Shown here in pieces: positions 14,620 through 22,283 of a stretch of 39,498 nucleotides of DNA. The DNA comes from Bacteroidales bacterium UBA5206 (GTDB taxonomy: Bacteria > Bacteroidota > Bacteroidia > Bacteroidales > Tenuifilaceae): positions 1 through 39,498 of the forward strand of contig DHVO01000112.1 of assembly GCA_002412705.1 (NCBI GenBank), written 5' to 3'. The position numbers were made by a program, and so were the translations under genes. Below the pieces are notes generated by a model. That model ran no database searches, was not told the origin of the DNA, and worked only from the letters and a program-made list of their open reading frames with translations. Positions within the stretch are counted from its first letter, which is position 1. Each line of letters starts with the position of its first letter.

Positions 14620-16051
14620 TTAGCAGGAATAGCCCAAAGAAGGTAATGGCACCATTAACAATTAGCAGCTCAAAGCCAAATTTATATCCCCATAGCAAAT
14701 CGGCAGAGTACCTGCTTAGCGCAATGCAAATTAGTGGCGATAGAATGGCCACAATGGGTACAAAATCATCCTTAACCTTGTAGCGGGTGAATAGCCCAAA
14801 AGCGAATAGTCCAAGCAGTGGCCCGTAGGTGTACCCGGCAACGGTAAACACTGCGCTAATTACGCTTTGGTCGTTTACCGCTTTAAAAATTAGGATTACG
14901 GCAGCAAGCGCAGCCGATATGGCAATGTGTACCCTGCGCCGTACCTTTAGTAGGTGCTGCTCGTCCATTCCCTTGGTGTCTAGTATATCAACAGTAAAGG
15001 AGGTGGTGAGTGCAGTTAGGGCCGAGTCGGCACTGGAGTATGCCGCAGCAATGATTCCCAGAATAAAGAGTATGGTTACAACCGATGGTAAGAATCCCTT
15101 TGTGGCAATTAGCGGGAACAGCTCATCGGTTTGCTGTGGTATGGCTATGCCATTGTTATTGGCGAAGATATAGAGCAGCGCACCCAGTGATAGGAATATT
15201 AGGTTAACAGGCAAAAATGCAAATCCGTACCAGTACATGTTCTTTTTGGCATCGGCAATGTTGCGGCAGCTAAGGTTCTTTTGCATCATGTCCTGATCTA
15301 GCCCCGTCATTACAATGGTAATAAAGGCACCGCCAAGAAACTGCTTAATAAAGTGGCGCTTATCGGTAATATCATCAAAAAACCAAACGCGTGAGTAATC
15401 GCTCTCCGATATGGTGCGTACCACACCATTAAAGTCTAGCCCCATTTGGTGCGCAAGGTAGTATATGGTGCAAACCACAGCGGCAAGTAGCATGGTGGTT
15501 TGGAAGGTATCGGTCCAAATAATGGTTTTTATGCCGCCCTTATTGGTGTATAGCCAAATAAGCAGAATGGTAACAACAACAGTAACGGCAAAGGGGATAT
15601 CCCAATTATCGAAAACCGCTTTTTGCAGAACAATGGCAACAATGTATAGGCGGAACGCTGAGCCTATAATCCTGGAAAGGAGAAAGAATGCCGCACCAGT
15701 TTTGTAGCTAACAAAGCCAAATCGGGTTTCAAGATAGGTGTATATTGATGTAAGGTTGAGCCTATAGTATAGCGGTAGTAAGATGTTTGCCACAACAAAG
15801 TAGCCCAAAAGGTAACCAAAAACCATTTGCAGGTACGAGAACTGGCTATCGCCAACCCACCCAGGCACCGAAACAAAGGTTACTCCCGATAGCGAAGCGC
15901 CAAGCATTCCAAATGCCACTATGTACCATGGCGACTTTCTGTTTCCTAGGAAAAAGCTATCGTTTGTTGCGTTTTTAGAGGTAAAGTGGCTTATGGCCAA
16001 AAGTGTTAAAAAGTATGCTGCTATTACTGCAATAATCCAAATAGACGACAT
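14588..16051 (-). CDS. Sodium:solute symporter (SSS/SLC5 family)
   Basis: The protein has 487 residues from ATG 16051, with about 13 hydrophobic membrane spans. Family landmarks include the early GASLSGVTFVSVPG segment, the GGIKTIIWTDTFQT motif near residues 170-185, the GLDQDMMQKNLSCRN loop and the YSSADSALTALTTSF segment in the helix that lines the sodium site. It is an inner-membrane sodium-coupled uptake carrier; the substrate (sugar, amino acid, sialic acid or other) cannot be read from the sequence. A GTG start at 16072 would extend it by seven residues but coincides with a -7 promoter element (TAGGTTTG, 16079-16072), so 16051 is preferred. It appears monocistronic. Confidence 0.92.
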   Translation of the reverse strand: MSSIWIIAVIAAYFLTLLAISHFTSKNATNDSFFLGNRKSPWYIVAFGMLGASLSGVTFVSVPGWVGDSQFSYLQMVFGYLLGYFVVANILLPLYYRLNLTSIYTYLETRFGFVSYKTGAAFFLLSRIIGSAFRLYIVAIVLQKAVFDNWDIPFAVTVVVTILLIWLYTNKGGIKTIIWTDTFQTTMLLAAVVCTIYYLAHQMGLDFNGVVRTISESDYSRVWFFDDITDKRHFIKQFLGGAFITIVMTGLDQDMMQKNLSCRNIADAKKNMYWYGFAFLPVNLIFLSLGALLYIFANNNGIAIPQQTDELFPLIATKGFLPSVVTILFILGIIAAAYSSADSALTALTTSFTVDILDTKGMDEQHLLKVRRRVHIAISAALAAVILIFKAVNDQSVISAVFTVAGYTYGPLLGLFAFGLFTRYKVKDDFVPIVAILSPLICIALSRYSADLLWGYKFGFELLIVNGAITFFGLFLLRKKGDKVEKI

Positions 16052-16071
16052 AGGGTTAGCAATTAGTAGCA

Positions 16072-16079
16072 CAAACCTA
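16072..16079 (-). promoter_or_regulatory. -7 element of the symporter gene
   Basis: TAGGTTTG on the minus strand matches TAnnTTTG and predicts transcription from about 16066, 15 bases before ATG 16051. No convincing -33 box was found. Confidence 0.4.
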
Positions 16080-16141
16080 TGTATTTTTTATGAGAAATAG
16101 GATTATGTGCCCCATTTCGGTTACAAAATGATGAGCTGCTA

Positions 16142-16939
16142 CTAAAGCATCTTTACCCTTTTTACAAGCTCTTCCCACTCTGCGGGGTTAAGCATTTCGG
16201 TAGGTTGGAAATCCGTTTGCTGGATTAGCTCGTTAAGAGCAGCAACCCTATCCTTTGAGTTTGGGTGTGTATTAATAAGCACAAGGGCTTGGGGCAAATC
16301 CGTTTCTGTAGATAGGCGCAGCAAGAAGTTGGCAAAATGCTCTGGGTTTATTCCTGCGTTGGCAAGGTACCCAACGGCCGCTGCATCGGCTTCGGTTTCA
16401 AGGGTTCTGTCGTATGCTGTTGATGAGGTTAGCCTAATAACCTCGGCAATTATCTCTGAGCCAGAGTTTCCGCTTATTAGCGATGCCACAACGGCTATAC
16501 CCACCTCTTTTACCAGCTTTTTCATAACATGCTTATGCATAATGTGCGCAATCTCGTGTGCAACTACGCCTGCAAGCTCCTCTGGATTTTTGCAATCGGT
16601 TATAAGGCCGGTATAAACAACTAAGTGCCCAGCAGGCATGGCAAATGCGTTTACCTCCGAGTTTTCAAACACGTGCAGCTTAATGGAATCGGGGCTAATT
16701 CCGTTGGCTTCGCAAATGGTGTTTTTTATTTCCAGTAGTGGGGTGGTTATTGTGCTATCGGTTACTTCATGCTCGGTTCTGGAGAAATTCTTCCAGAATA
16801 TCTCTCCAAGGCGGCTCTCATCAATATAGGTACGTTCCTTTAGCTTAAAAACGGTAACGTAGTCCACTTGGCTCAGTAGGAACCAAATTCCAAAGAATGA
16901 AAGAGCCGTAATTGCCAGTTCAAATAGTATGCGCCGCAT
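16142..16939 (-). CDS. Membrane-anchored M48 family zinc metalloprotease
   Basis: The protein has 265 residues. One N-terminal membrane anchor covers about 7-28. The catalytic domain has His128-Glu129-xx-His132 in VVAHEIAHIMHKH and the downstream ETEAD motif, whose Glu181 is the expected third zinc ligand, plus the NAFAMPAGHLVVYTG strand typical of M48 peptidases. All catalytic residues are present. The soluble domain should face the periplasm, where family members degrade or process envelope proteins. It is the last gene of a four-gene minus-strand operon and starts three bases after the DUF4870-like gene. It lacks the C-terminal TPR array of BepA, so it is closer to short LoiP-like members. 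Confidence 0.9.
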   Translation of the reverse strand: MRRILFELAITALSFFGIWFLLSQVDYVTVFKLKERTYIDESRLGEIFWKNFSRTEHEVTDSTITTPLLEIKNTICEANGISPDSIKLHVFENSEVNAFAMPAGHLVVYTGLITDCKNPEELAGVVAHEIAHIMHKHVMKKLVKEVGIAVVASLISGNSGSEIIAEVIRLTSSTAYDRTLETEADAAAVGYLANAGINPEHFANFLLRLSTETDLPQALVLINTHPNSKDRVAALNELIQQTDFQPTEMLNPAEWEELVKRVKML

Positions 16940-16942
16940 AGC

Positions 16943-17425
16943 TTATAGGTTTTGTGGTGCAGAGGTAAAGCTGTTTGTAAAAAGGTTGTTGCTTGTGCTG
17001 GGCTTGCAAATGGCATTGGTTAGCGCACCAAAAAAGTACCACTCAACATGTGTCCCTTTGCGAATTTTGATGGCAGCGTATATGGTGCCCACAAACTCAG
17101 TAATATTGGAGAGAACAACTGTAATTACGTAGGCAATAAAGGGATTGGTTATCTCACCATCAAGGAATAGTACCGAGAATATCCATACAAATGCAGCGCT
17201 ATTCATCATCACTACAGCTAGCTGCGATAGCAGTGCCTGTGTGCAATGCCAGCGCACAAAGTAGGTGCTGCGGCGGTTGCTAAGGTAAAAACCTAGGGTT
17301 GCTAATAGGTTTATGATGGGGAATGGTAACCCAATCATAAAAATTACAACCGACATAAGGTAGCTGGACGAGGCCTTTTCTAGCTCATGTTCCTGTGGTT
17401 GGTATGCAAATGGGCGTATAAACAT
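16943..17425 (-). CDS. Multi-pass membrane protein, DUF4870-like
   Basis: The protein has 160 residues and about four hydrophobic spans (roughly 23-45, 70-90, 93-110 and 118-135). The RWHCTQALLSQ segment resembles the RFHxxQAL motif of DUF4870/Tic20-like membrane proteins, but the match is partial and the family call is tentative. Its ATG overlaps the stop of the upstream DUF2752 gene by one base (TAATG), showing translational coupling. Co-occurrence with TM2 and DUF2752 genes suggests a shared envelope role that has not been defined. Confidence 0.65.
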   Translation of the reverse strand: MFIRPFAYQPQEHELEKASSSYLMSVVIFMIGLPFPIINLLATLGFYLSNRRSTYFVRWHCTQALLSQLAVVMMNSAAFVWIFSVLFLDGEITNPFIAYVITVVLSNITEFVGTIYAAIKIRKGTHVEWYFFGALTNAICKPSTSNNLFTNSFTSAPQNL

Positions 17426-17841
17426 TATATGTACTTATAAATGTTCCAAATCCAATTAGCTAGCATCAGCGCAATTAGCGTGTATGCCACCGCGCGCCTG
17501 TTTATAACCCTTTCGGCATTGCCATAAAAAGTATAAAAGGTGCTTCTCCCTAATAGTACATCGTAGAGCAGCCAAAACGGAGCAACCAGCAGAATCGATG
17601 CAATTAGCAGTCCTAGCGGGTTGTAGTAAAGGGCGTTTTGCAGGTGCCCCTTAAACAGCTCAAGGGTGGAGCGGGTGGTTCCGCACGATGGGCAGGGAAT
17701 ACCCGTTGTGCTCTTTATAATGCAAACGCTAAGAGCATCGTTGCCCTTAGCGTTTACAATAAAAATATTGTATGCTAGCCATGTGTAGCCCACAACTAAT
17801 GCGAATGCAAGAAGTAAGTAGAGCTTCTTTTTGGCTATCAT
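17425..17841 (-). CDS. DUF2752 family membrane protein
   Basis: The protein has 138 residues. Membrane spans lie at about 8-28, 74-95 and 113-133. The family signature CPSCGTTR sits at 50-57 (Cys50, Cys53), after a loop that probably faces the periplasm. DUF2752 has no established biochemical function; the two cysteines could bind a metal or form a disulphide. It begins nine bases after the TM2-domain gene stop and overlaps the next gene's ATG by one base, so it is in the middle of a tight operon. Confidence 0.87.
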   Translation of the reverse strand: MIAKKKLYLLLAFALVVGYTWLAYNIFIVNAKGNDALSVCIIKSTTGIPCPSCGTTRSTLELFKGHLQNALYYNPLGLLIASILLVAPFWLLYDVLLGRSTFYTFYGNAERVINRRAVAYTLIALMLANWIWNIYKYI

Positions 17842-17850
17842 GTTATGCTA

Positions 17851-18189
17851 TTACAAAAGGTACTGCTGAAGTTTTAGCACGTTTTTCTCACGTGTAGCAT
17901 CCATAATTAGGAACCAGTCAATAAGGGTCCAAATTCCCAAACCACCGCAGGTAATAAGTTTACCAATACCAAGGCCGGTATCGCCAATATAGAACCTGTC
18001 AATACCCAGAGAACCTGCTAGTATGGAAATAACAAGGCTAATGGTAGGATCTTTAAACTGTAGTGATTGAATTACTGGCCAGCGTGAATCATCAACCTGT
18101 AGTAAACGTTCGCGAATTTGAGCAACCTGATGGCTTTCAAAGTATTTGCCATTTGCCATGATGAATAGATCTACTTTTTGAACATCCAT
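17851..18189 (-). CDS. TM2 domain-containing membrane protein
   Basis: The protein has 112 residues. A polar N-terminus (1-45) precedes the TM2 domain: a first hydrophobic helix (about 48-62), the diagnostic GIDRFYIGD turn (62-70), the LGIGKLIT segment and a second helix with GGLGIWTLIDWFLI (82-95). The function of TM2 proteins in bacteria is not settled. It heads the operon TM2, DUF2752, DUF4870-like, M48 protease. The ATG at 18189 is accepted; Met11 (18159) is an alternative that would shorten the polar N-terminus. Confidence 0.88.
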   Translation of the reverse strand: MDVQKVDLFIMANGKYFESHQVAQIRERLLQVDDSRWPVIQSLQFKDPTISLVISILAGSLGIDRFYIGDTGLGIGKLITCGGLGIWTLIDWFLIMDATREKNVLKLQQYLL

Positions 18190-18350
18190 AGTGTAGAGGT
18201 AAGTTTAGAGATTCCTACTCGTAAGGCTTTTCGGCATCGCCCCGTTTTTACTGTGGTTTCTGGTCTCCACTGTTTCGTATTCAATATTAGTGAAATTATG
18301 GAATCATCAAAAGGATATCGGCGAAAAATAGGTGAAAAAGGGAGTGGATG

Positions 18351-19211
18351 CTATTTTGCTTGCCTTAACCATTCTTGTAGTGCTGTTATACTGGTTCTAG
18401 CTTGTGCCATGGCCATGTTAAAGACCTTAGCCGTTTTTGCTGGCTTATTCTCCAACCGGCTTACCAAAAGTGTATCTGTTGGGCGAATAACGTACACTAT
18501 TCCATCCCTTTCCAGCTGCTCCAATTTTTCTAACGATTGGTTATACCTAACCGCCCTACTGGCAAGCATTTCGTAAACCTTTGGATACTTACGATAGTAC
18601 CACTTTACCAATGTTGTGCGCTTTAGTGGCTCTTTTCTATACCCTTTGGGTTGGGTTAGTATAACAACGGCTCGTTTATGCCCAGAATTAAGGGCGTGCT
18701 CAAAGGGTATGGAGTCAGCTAGCCCACCATCAAGAAGAAGTCTATCTTTGTAAGAAACAATGGGAGCTATAAAAGGGAGCGATCCGCTAGCAGCAAGTAT
18801 CGTTTTAAACTCTTTTTTGTCGGCATCGTTAAGCAGAAAGAACTCGGCTTTGCCCGTTTCGCAATTGCTTGCACCAACCCAAAATTTGCTTGCCGATTGC
18901 TTTAGCGCATCGTAATCAAAAGGGATAATGTGCTGGGGTATCTCCTCGTAAATAAATTCCCATGAGAAAAGTGAGCCTTTCCGTAGCAGGTTTCCAATGC
19001 TGCAGTACCTTTTGTCGCCAATGTACTGGTTAACCGCCATGTTACGACCCTGTTGGTTAGATATGTACGATACGCCATAAGCCGCACCTGCCGAAACACC
19101 GTAAACCGATTCAAATGAAAGTTGCTGCTCCAGAAACACCTCAAGTATGCCCGCTGTAAACACGCCTCTAAACCCACCTCCTTCAAGAACTAGTGCTGTA
19201 TTTTCTATCAT
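18351..19211 (-). CDS. Patatin-like phospholipase
   Basis: The protein has 286 residues from ATG 19211. The glycine-rich oxyanion loop is EGGGFRG (about 10-16), the nucleophile Ser40 lies in GVSAG, and the catalytic Asp161 lies in LLDGGLADS, giving an intact Ser-Asp dyad. There is no signal peptide, so it is cytoplasmic, as for the RssA/YjjU group of patatin-like lipid acyl hydrolases. A TTG two codons upstream (19217) is in frame but the ATG is more likely. It transcribes toward the TM2 operon with about 160 bases between, and diverges from topB. Confidence 0.92.
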   Translation of the reverse strand: MIENTALVLEGGGFRGVFTAGILEVFLEQQLSFESVYGVSAGAAYGVSYISNQQGRNMAVNQYIGDKRYCSIGNLLRKGSLFSWEFIYEEIPQHIIPFDYDALKQSASKFWVGASNCETGKAEFFLLNDADKKEFKTILAASGSLPFIAPIVSYKDRLLLDGGLADSIPFEHALNSGHKRAVVILTQPKGYRKEPLKRTTLVKWYYRKYPKVYEMLASRAVRYNQSLEKLEQLERDGIVYVIRPTDTLLVSRLENKPAKTAKVFNMAMAQARTSITALQEWLRQAK

Positions 19212-19248
19212 TTTCAATTGCTTTTGATTATTTGTTGCATTACCTGTG

Positions 19249-19256
19249 CAAAGGTA
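19249..19256 (-). promoter_or_regulatory. -7 element of the patatin gene
   Basis: TACCTTTG on the minus strand (19256-19249) matches TAnnTTTG and lies 37 bases before ATG 19211. A matching -33 box is not obvious. Confidence 0.45.
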
Positions 19257-19339
19257 GTTGATACGGCCTCCCGTTATTCTTTTTGCCCTTAGATTATGGC
19301 ATTTGACGTAATCTGGTTGTGCCCAAGAGTCAATAGAAC

Positions 19340-19368
19340 TTGATTCTTTACCGATTTTTGTAAATTTG
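19340..19368 (+). promoter_or_regulatory. Promoter of topB
   Basis: TTG (19340-19342), 18 bases, TAAATTTG (19361-19368), matching the Bacteroidota consensus. Transcription would start near 19374, leaving an 18-base leader before GTG 19392. Confidence 0.6.
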
Positions 19369-19391
19369 AGGTTCGAAAATAAATCTGAGAA

Positions 19392-21539
19392 GTGAAAGTT
19401 TGCATTGCCGAAAAGCCCAGCGTTGCCAAAGAGATTGCCCGTATTCTAAAAGCCACTAACCGTAAGGATGGCTACTTTGAGGGCAATGGATATCAGGTTA
19501 CCTGGACCTTTGGACACCTTTGTACATTAAAGAATCCCGACGATTATACGCCCGACTGGAAAGCCTGGCGCATGAACTCCCTACCCATGATTCCACCCCG
19601 CTTTGGCATTAAGCTTATTGATAACGATGGCGTTGCAAAGCAGTTTAACACCATAAAGCGTTTGGTTGATTCCTGCGATGAGGTTATAAACTGTGGTGAT
19701 GCTGGAATTGAGGGGGAGCTTATTCAGCGTTGGGTGCTAACAAAGGCCGAGTGCAAAAAGCCCTTAAAGCGCCTTTGGATATCGTCTATGACCGATGAGG
19801 CCATACAGGAGGGATTCGACAAGCTAAAGGAGGGCAAGGATTTTGAGCGCCTTTACGCCGCCGGAAACGCCCGCGCCATTGGCGATTGGCTACTAGGCAT
19901 GAACGCCAGTAGGCTATACACGCTTAAGTATGCCAATGGAAAGGGGGTACTCTCCATTGGACGCGTGCAAACCCCAACGCTAGCCCTTATTGTGCGCCGA
20001 TACGAGGAGATTCAGAACTTTGTATCAAAGCCATTTTGGGAAATTAAGACCCTATACCGGGGTGTGGTTTTTAGCTCAACGGTAGGACGGTTCGACTCGG
20101 TTGAGGAGGCCAATAAGGTTATTGAGGAGATAAAGACTAACCTGTTTGAGATAGTATCCTTTGAGCAGAAAAAGGGCACCGAGGCTCCGCCAAAGCTGTT
20201 TGACCTTACGGCGCTACAGGTGGAGTGCAACAAGAAGTTTGGCTACACTGCCGATGATACCCTTAAGTACATACAGAGCCTTTACGAGAAGAAAATGGTT
20301 ACCTACCCACGTGTTGATACCACCTTTCTCCCCACCGATATGTACCCCAAAATAGAAGGCATCCTAAAGAATATGGAGCCCTATGCCAACTTCACGGCTC
20401 CGCTGCTTGGAAAGTCCATAAAGAAGAGCAAGAAGGTTTTTGATGATGCCAAAATAACCGATCACCACGCCATTATTCCCACAGGAGTTAAGCCATCGGG
20501 GCTTATTGTTGAGGAGAAGCGCGTTTACGATCTTATTGCCCGCCGCTTTATTGCCGCGTTCTATCCCGATTGTATTGTATCCAACACCACCGTACTGGGA
20601 ATGGTTGCTACCTACGAGTTTAAGGCAACGGGTAAGGTGATTCTGGAAGATGGCTGGCGCGTGCTCTATCCCAAAAAGGATTCCGATGGGGACAATGAGC
20701 CCAGCGACGACCAAATTATGCCCCACTTTGAGAAGGGCGAAACGGGTGAGCACACCCCCGATTTGCAGGAGAAGCAAACACAGCCCCCAAAGATGCACAC
20801 AGAGGCAACCCTGCTACGCGCCATGGAAACCGCAGGTAAGCAAGTAGAGGATGATGAGCTGCGCGAGCTGATGAAGGAGAATGGCATTGGTCGTCCATCA
20901 ACCCGAGCAAACATTATAGAAACGCTGTTTAAGCGCCGATTCATTGTGCGCGAGCGTAAAAACCTAGTGCCAACGCAAACGGGCATTCAGCTCATACACA
21001 CCATACAGAACGAGCTGCTTAAATCTGCCGAGTTAACGGGTATTTGGGAGAAAAAGCTTAGGCAGATCGAAAAGGGCGATTACGATGCCAGGCAGTTTCT
21101 TGATGAGATGAAGGAGATGGTAACGCAGCTGGTTGTGGAGGTTAAGCGCGAGAATAAGCGCGTAATAGAGATTGAACCAGAGGTAAAACCAAGTGAACCA
21201 GAGGCAAAAGGGGAGAAGGATGACGAGCCTGGAAAGGCCAAAAAGCCAAGAGCAAAGCGCACCGCCGAGCCAAAGGCCGAACCCGAATCCATAACCTGTC
21301 CAAAGTGCGGCAAGGGTACCATGCTAAAGGGCAAAACAGCCTTTGGCTGCAGCGAGTACAAAAGCGGTTGCACCTTTAAGGTTATGTTTGAGCAGTTTGG
21401 AAAGCAGCTTACCGATAAGCAGCTTCAAACCCTTTTGCAAAAGGGTAAATCGCCAAAAATTAAGGGGCTTACTATCAATGGAGAGGATGTAACAGCATCG
21501 CTGGTGCTTACAAATACTTTTGAGGTGGTGGTTGAGTAG
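19392..21539 (+). CDS. topB: DNA topoisomerase III (type IA)
   Basis: The protein has 715 residues. The N-terminal Toprim domain (1-150) carries the catalytic Glu7 (IAEKPSVAKEI). The acidic motif reads GDAGIEGEL, with Asp103 and Glu107 but Gly105 where the usual DxDxE motif has its second Asp. The active-site Tyr305 is in VTYPRVDT and the conserved SIGRVQTPTLALIV block is at 188-201. A charged Lys/Glu/Pro linker (about 600-637) leads to one C-terminal zinc ribbon (CPKCGKG, then two further Cys). It should relax and decatenate single-stranded DNA. The start is GTG 19392. Neighbouring genes are ordinary chromosomal ones and no transfer genes are nearby, so it is probably the chromosomal copy rather than a conjugative-element topoisomerase. 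Confidence 0.94.
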   Translation: MKVCIAEKPSVAKEIARILKATNRKDGYFEGNGYQVTWTFGHLCTLKNPDDYTPDWKAWRMNSLPMIPPRFGIKLIDNDGVAKQFNTIKRLVDSCDEVINCGDAGIEGELIQRWVLTKAECKKPLKRLWISSMTDEAIQEGFDKLKEGKDFERLYAAGNARAIGDWLLGMNASRLYTLKYANGKGVLSIGRVQTPTLALIVRRYEEIQNFVSKPFWEIKTLYRGVVFSSTVGRFDSVEEANKVIEEIKTNLFEIVSFEQKKGTEAPPKLFDLTALQVECNKKFGYTADDTLKYIQSLYEKKMVTYPRVDTTFLPTDMYPKIEGILKNMEPYANFTAPLLGKSIKKSKKVFDDAKITDHHAIIPTGVKPSGLIVEEKRVYDLIARRFIAAFYPDCIVSNTTVLGMVATYEFKATGKVILEDGWRVLYPKKDSDGDNEPSDDQIMPHFEKGETGEHTPDLQEKQTQPPKMHTEATLLRAMETAGKQVEDDELRELMKENGIGRPSTRANIIETLFKRRFIVRERKNLVPTQTGIQLIHTIQNELLKSAELTGIWEKKLRQIEKGDYDARQFLDEMKEMVTQLVVEVKRENKRVIEIEPEVKPSEPEAKGEKDDEPGKAKKPRAKRTAEPKAEPESITCPKCGKGTMLKGKTAFGCSEYKSGCTFKVMFEQFGKQLTDKQLQTLLQKGKSPKIKGLTINGEDVTASLVLTNTFEVVVE

Positions 21540-21561
21540 TTATCTGTTTACTTTTTTCTAA

Positions 21562-21569
21562 TAATTTTG
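21562..21569 (+). promoter_or_regulatory. Possible -7 element upstream of the lipoprotein gene
   Basis: TAATTTTG matches TAnnTTTG, but no -33 TTG stands at the right distance and the implied leader is about 105 bases. Weak evidence only. Confidence 0.25.
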
Positions 21570-21679
21570 TGCGATGATGTAATACATTGTCAATTGTTGA
21601 GTTTTTGAGGAATGGTTGTATTTCGAGTTCAACATTGATAGAAAAAGTTTAACTTAATGGTATGGAATACCTACAGAGC

Positions 21680-22219
21680 ATGAAACCAAAGTTTATACCT
21701 TCCATCGTATTTATATCCTTTCTATTTGGCTGCACCTCGCCAAATACCCACAATGGGATTAAAGAGGTTAACGCCGATGAGCTTGTAGAGAACATTGATG
21801 CGTACATCGACTCCCGACTTGTAACAGAAGGTACTATTGTGCACATATGTAGTGTTGATGGGAAACGGATGAAGCTCAAAACCGATAGAGGAGTGATTAT
21901 TAAAATAGTACCGTTTGATCCCACTCAAAGTTTTGATACCCTTTTTTACAAAAAGAGAGTGGCAATACAGGGTGTTGTAAAGGAGTCGCGCATTAGCGAC
22001 ACCATGATAGCCGAGCAAGAGAAATCGAGTGTTGTGTACTGCTCATACGATAGCGACTCGTGTACCAATAGCTCCCAAGTGGGTCCAAAAGCGAACGTAA
22101 CCGATAGTAGTAGGTCTGAAGATGAATTAGCCAACCCTAAGCAGACGCTTGAACGAGCGGGGAAGGACTACGTTTCTGTTGTTTTTATTGTTGCCGAGCG
22201 GGTTGACATTATAAAATAG
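21680..22219 (+). CDS. Lipoprotein with an OB-fold-like domain
   Basis: The protein has 179 residues from ATG 21680; an in-frame ATG at 21662 adds six residues. A lipoprotein signal peptide ends in the lipobox LFGC (Cys18). The mature part contains a beta-rich OB-fold-like region (about 40-115) with TEGTIVHICSVDGKRMKL, a pattern seen in small Bacteroidota envelope proteins with nucleic-acid-type OB folds. A low-complexity Ser/Glu/Asp segment follows, then a final strand (SVVFIVAERVDII). The lipoprotein probably sits on the inner leaflet of the outer membrane; no enzymatic motif is visible. It faces the second chemoreceptor gene convergently across a perfect hairpin. Confidence 0.72.
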   Translation: MKPKFIPSIVFISFLFGCTSPNTHNGIKEVNADELVENIDAYIDSRLVTEGTIVHICSVDGKRMKLKTDRGVIIKIVPFDPTQSFDTLFYKKRVAIQGVVKESRISDTMIAEQEKSSVVYCSYDSDSCTNSSQVGPKANVTDSSRSEDELANPKQTLERAGKDYVSVVFIVAERVDIIK

Positions 22220-22222
22220 CAA

Positions 22223-22259
22223 AACCTCGAATCCAAAGAGGGGTTTTAGATTCGAGGTT
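22223..22259. terminator. Perfect hairpin between convergent genes
   Basis: AACCTCGAATC (22223-22233) and GATTCGAGGTT (22249-22259) make an 11-pair perfect stem with a 15-base loop. It lies midway between the lipoprotein stop and the chemoreceptor stop, so it probably ends both transcripts, although it lacks a clean T-run on either side. Confidence 0.65.
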
Positions 22260-22283
22260 AGCTAACGAATACACAGAGTGGGG

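Noticed and set aside
20364..20798. 144-codon frame on the minus strand opposite topB
   Set aside because: It lies wholly inside the topoisomerase gene, has no domain pattern, and its composition is that expected of an antisense shadow.
19392..22219. Conjugative or integrative element around topB
   Set aside because: No tra genes, relaxase, integrase or flanking repeats; the neighbours are ordinary chromosomal genes.
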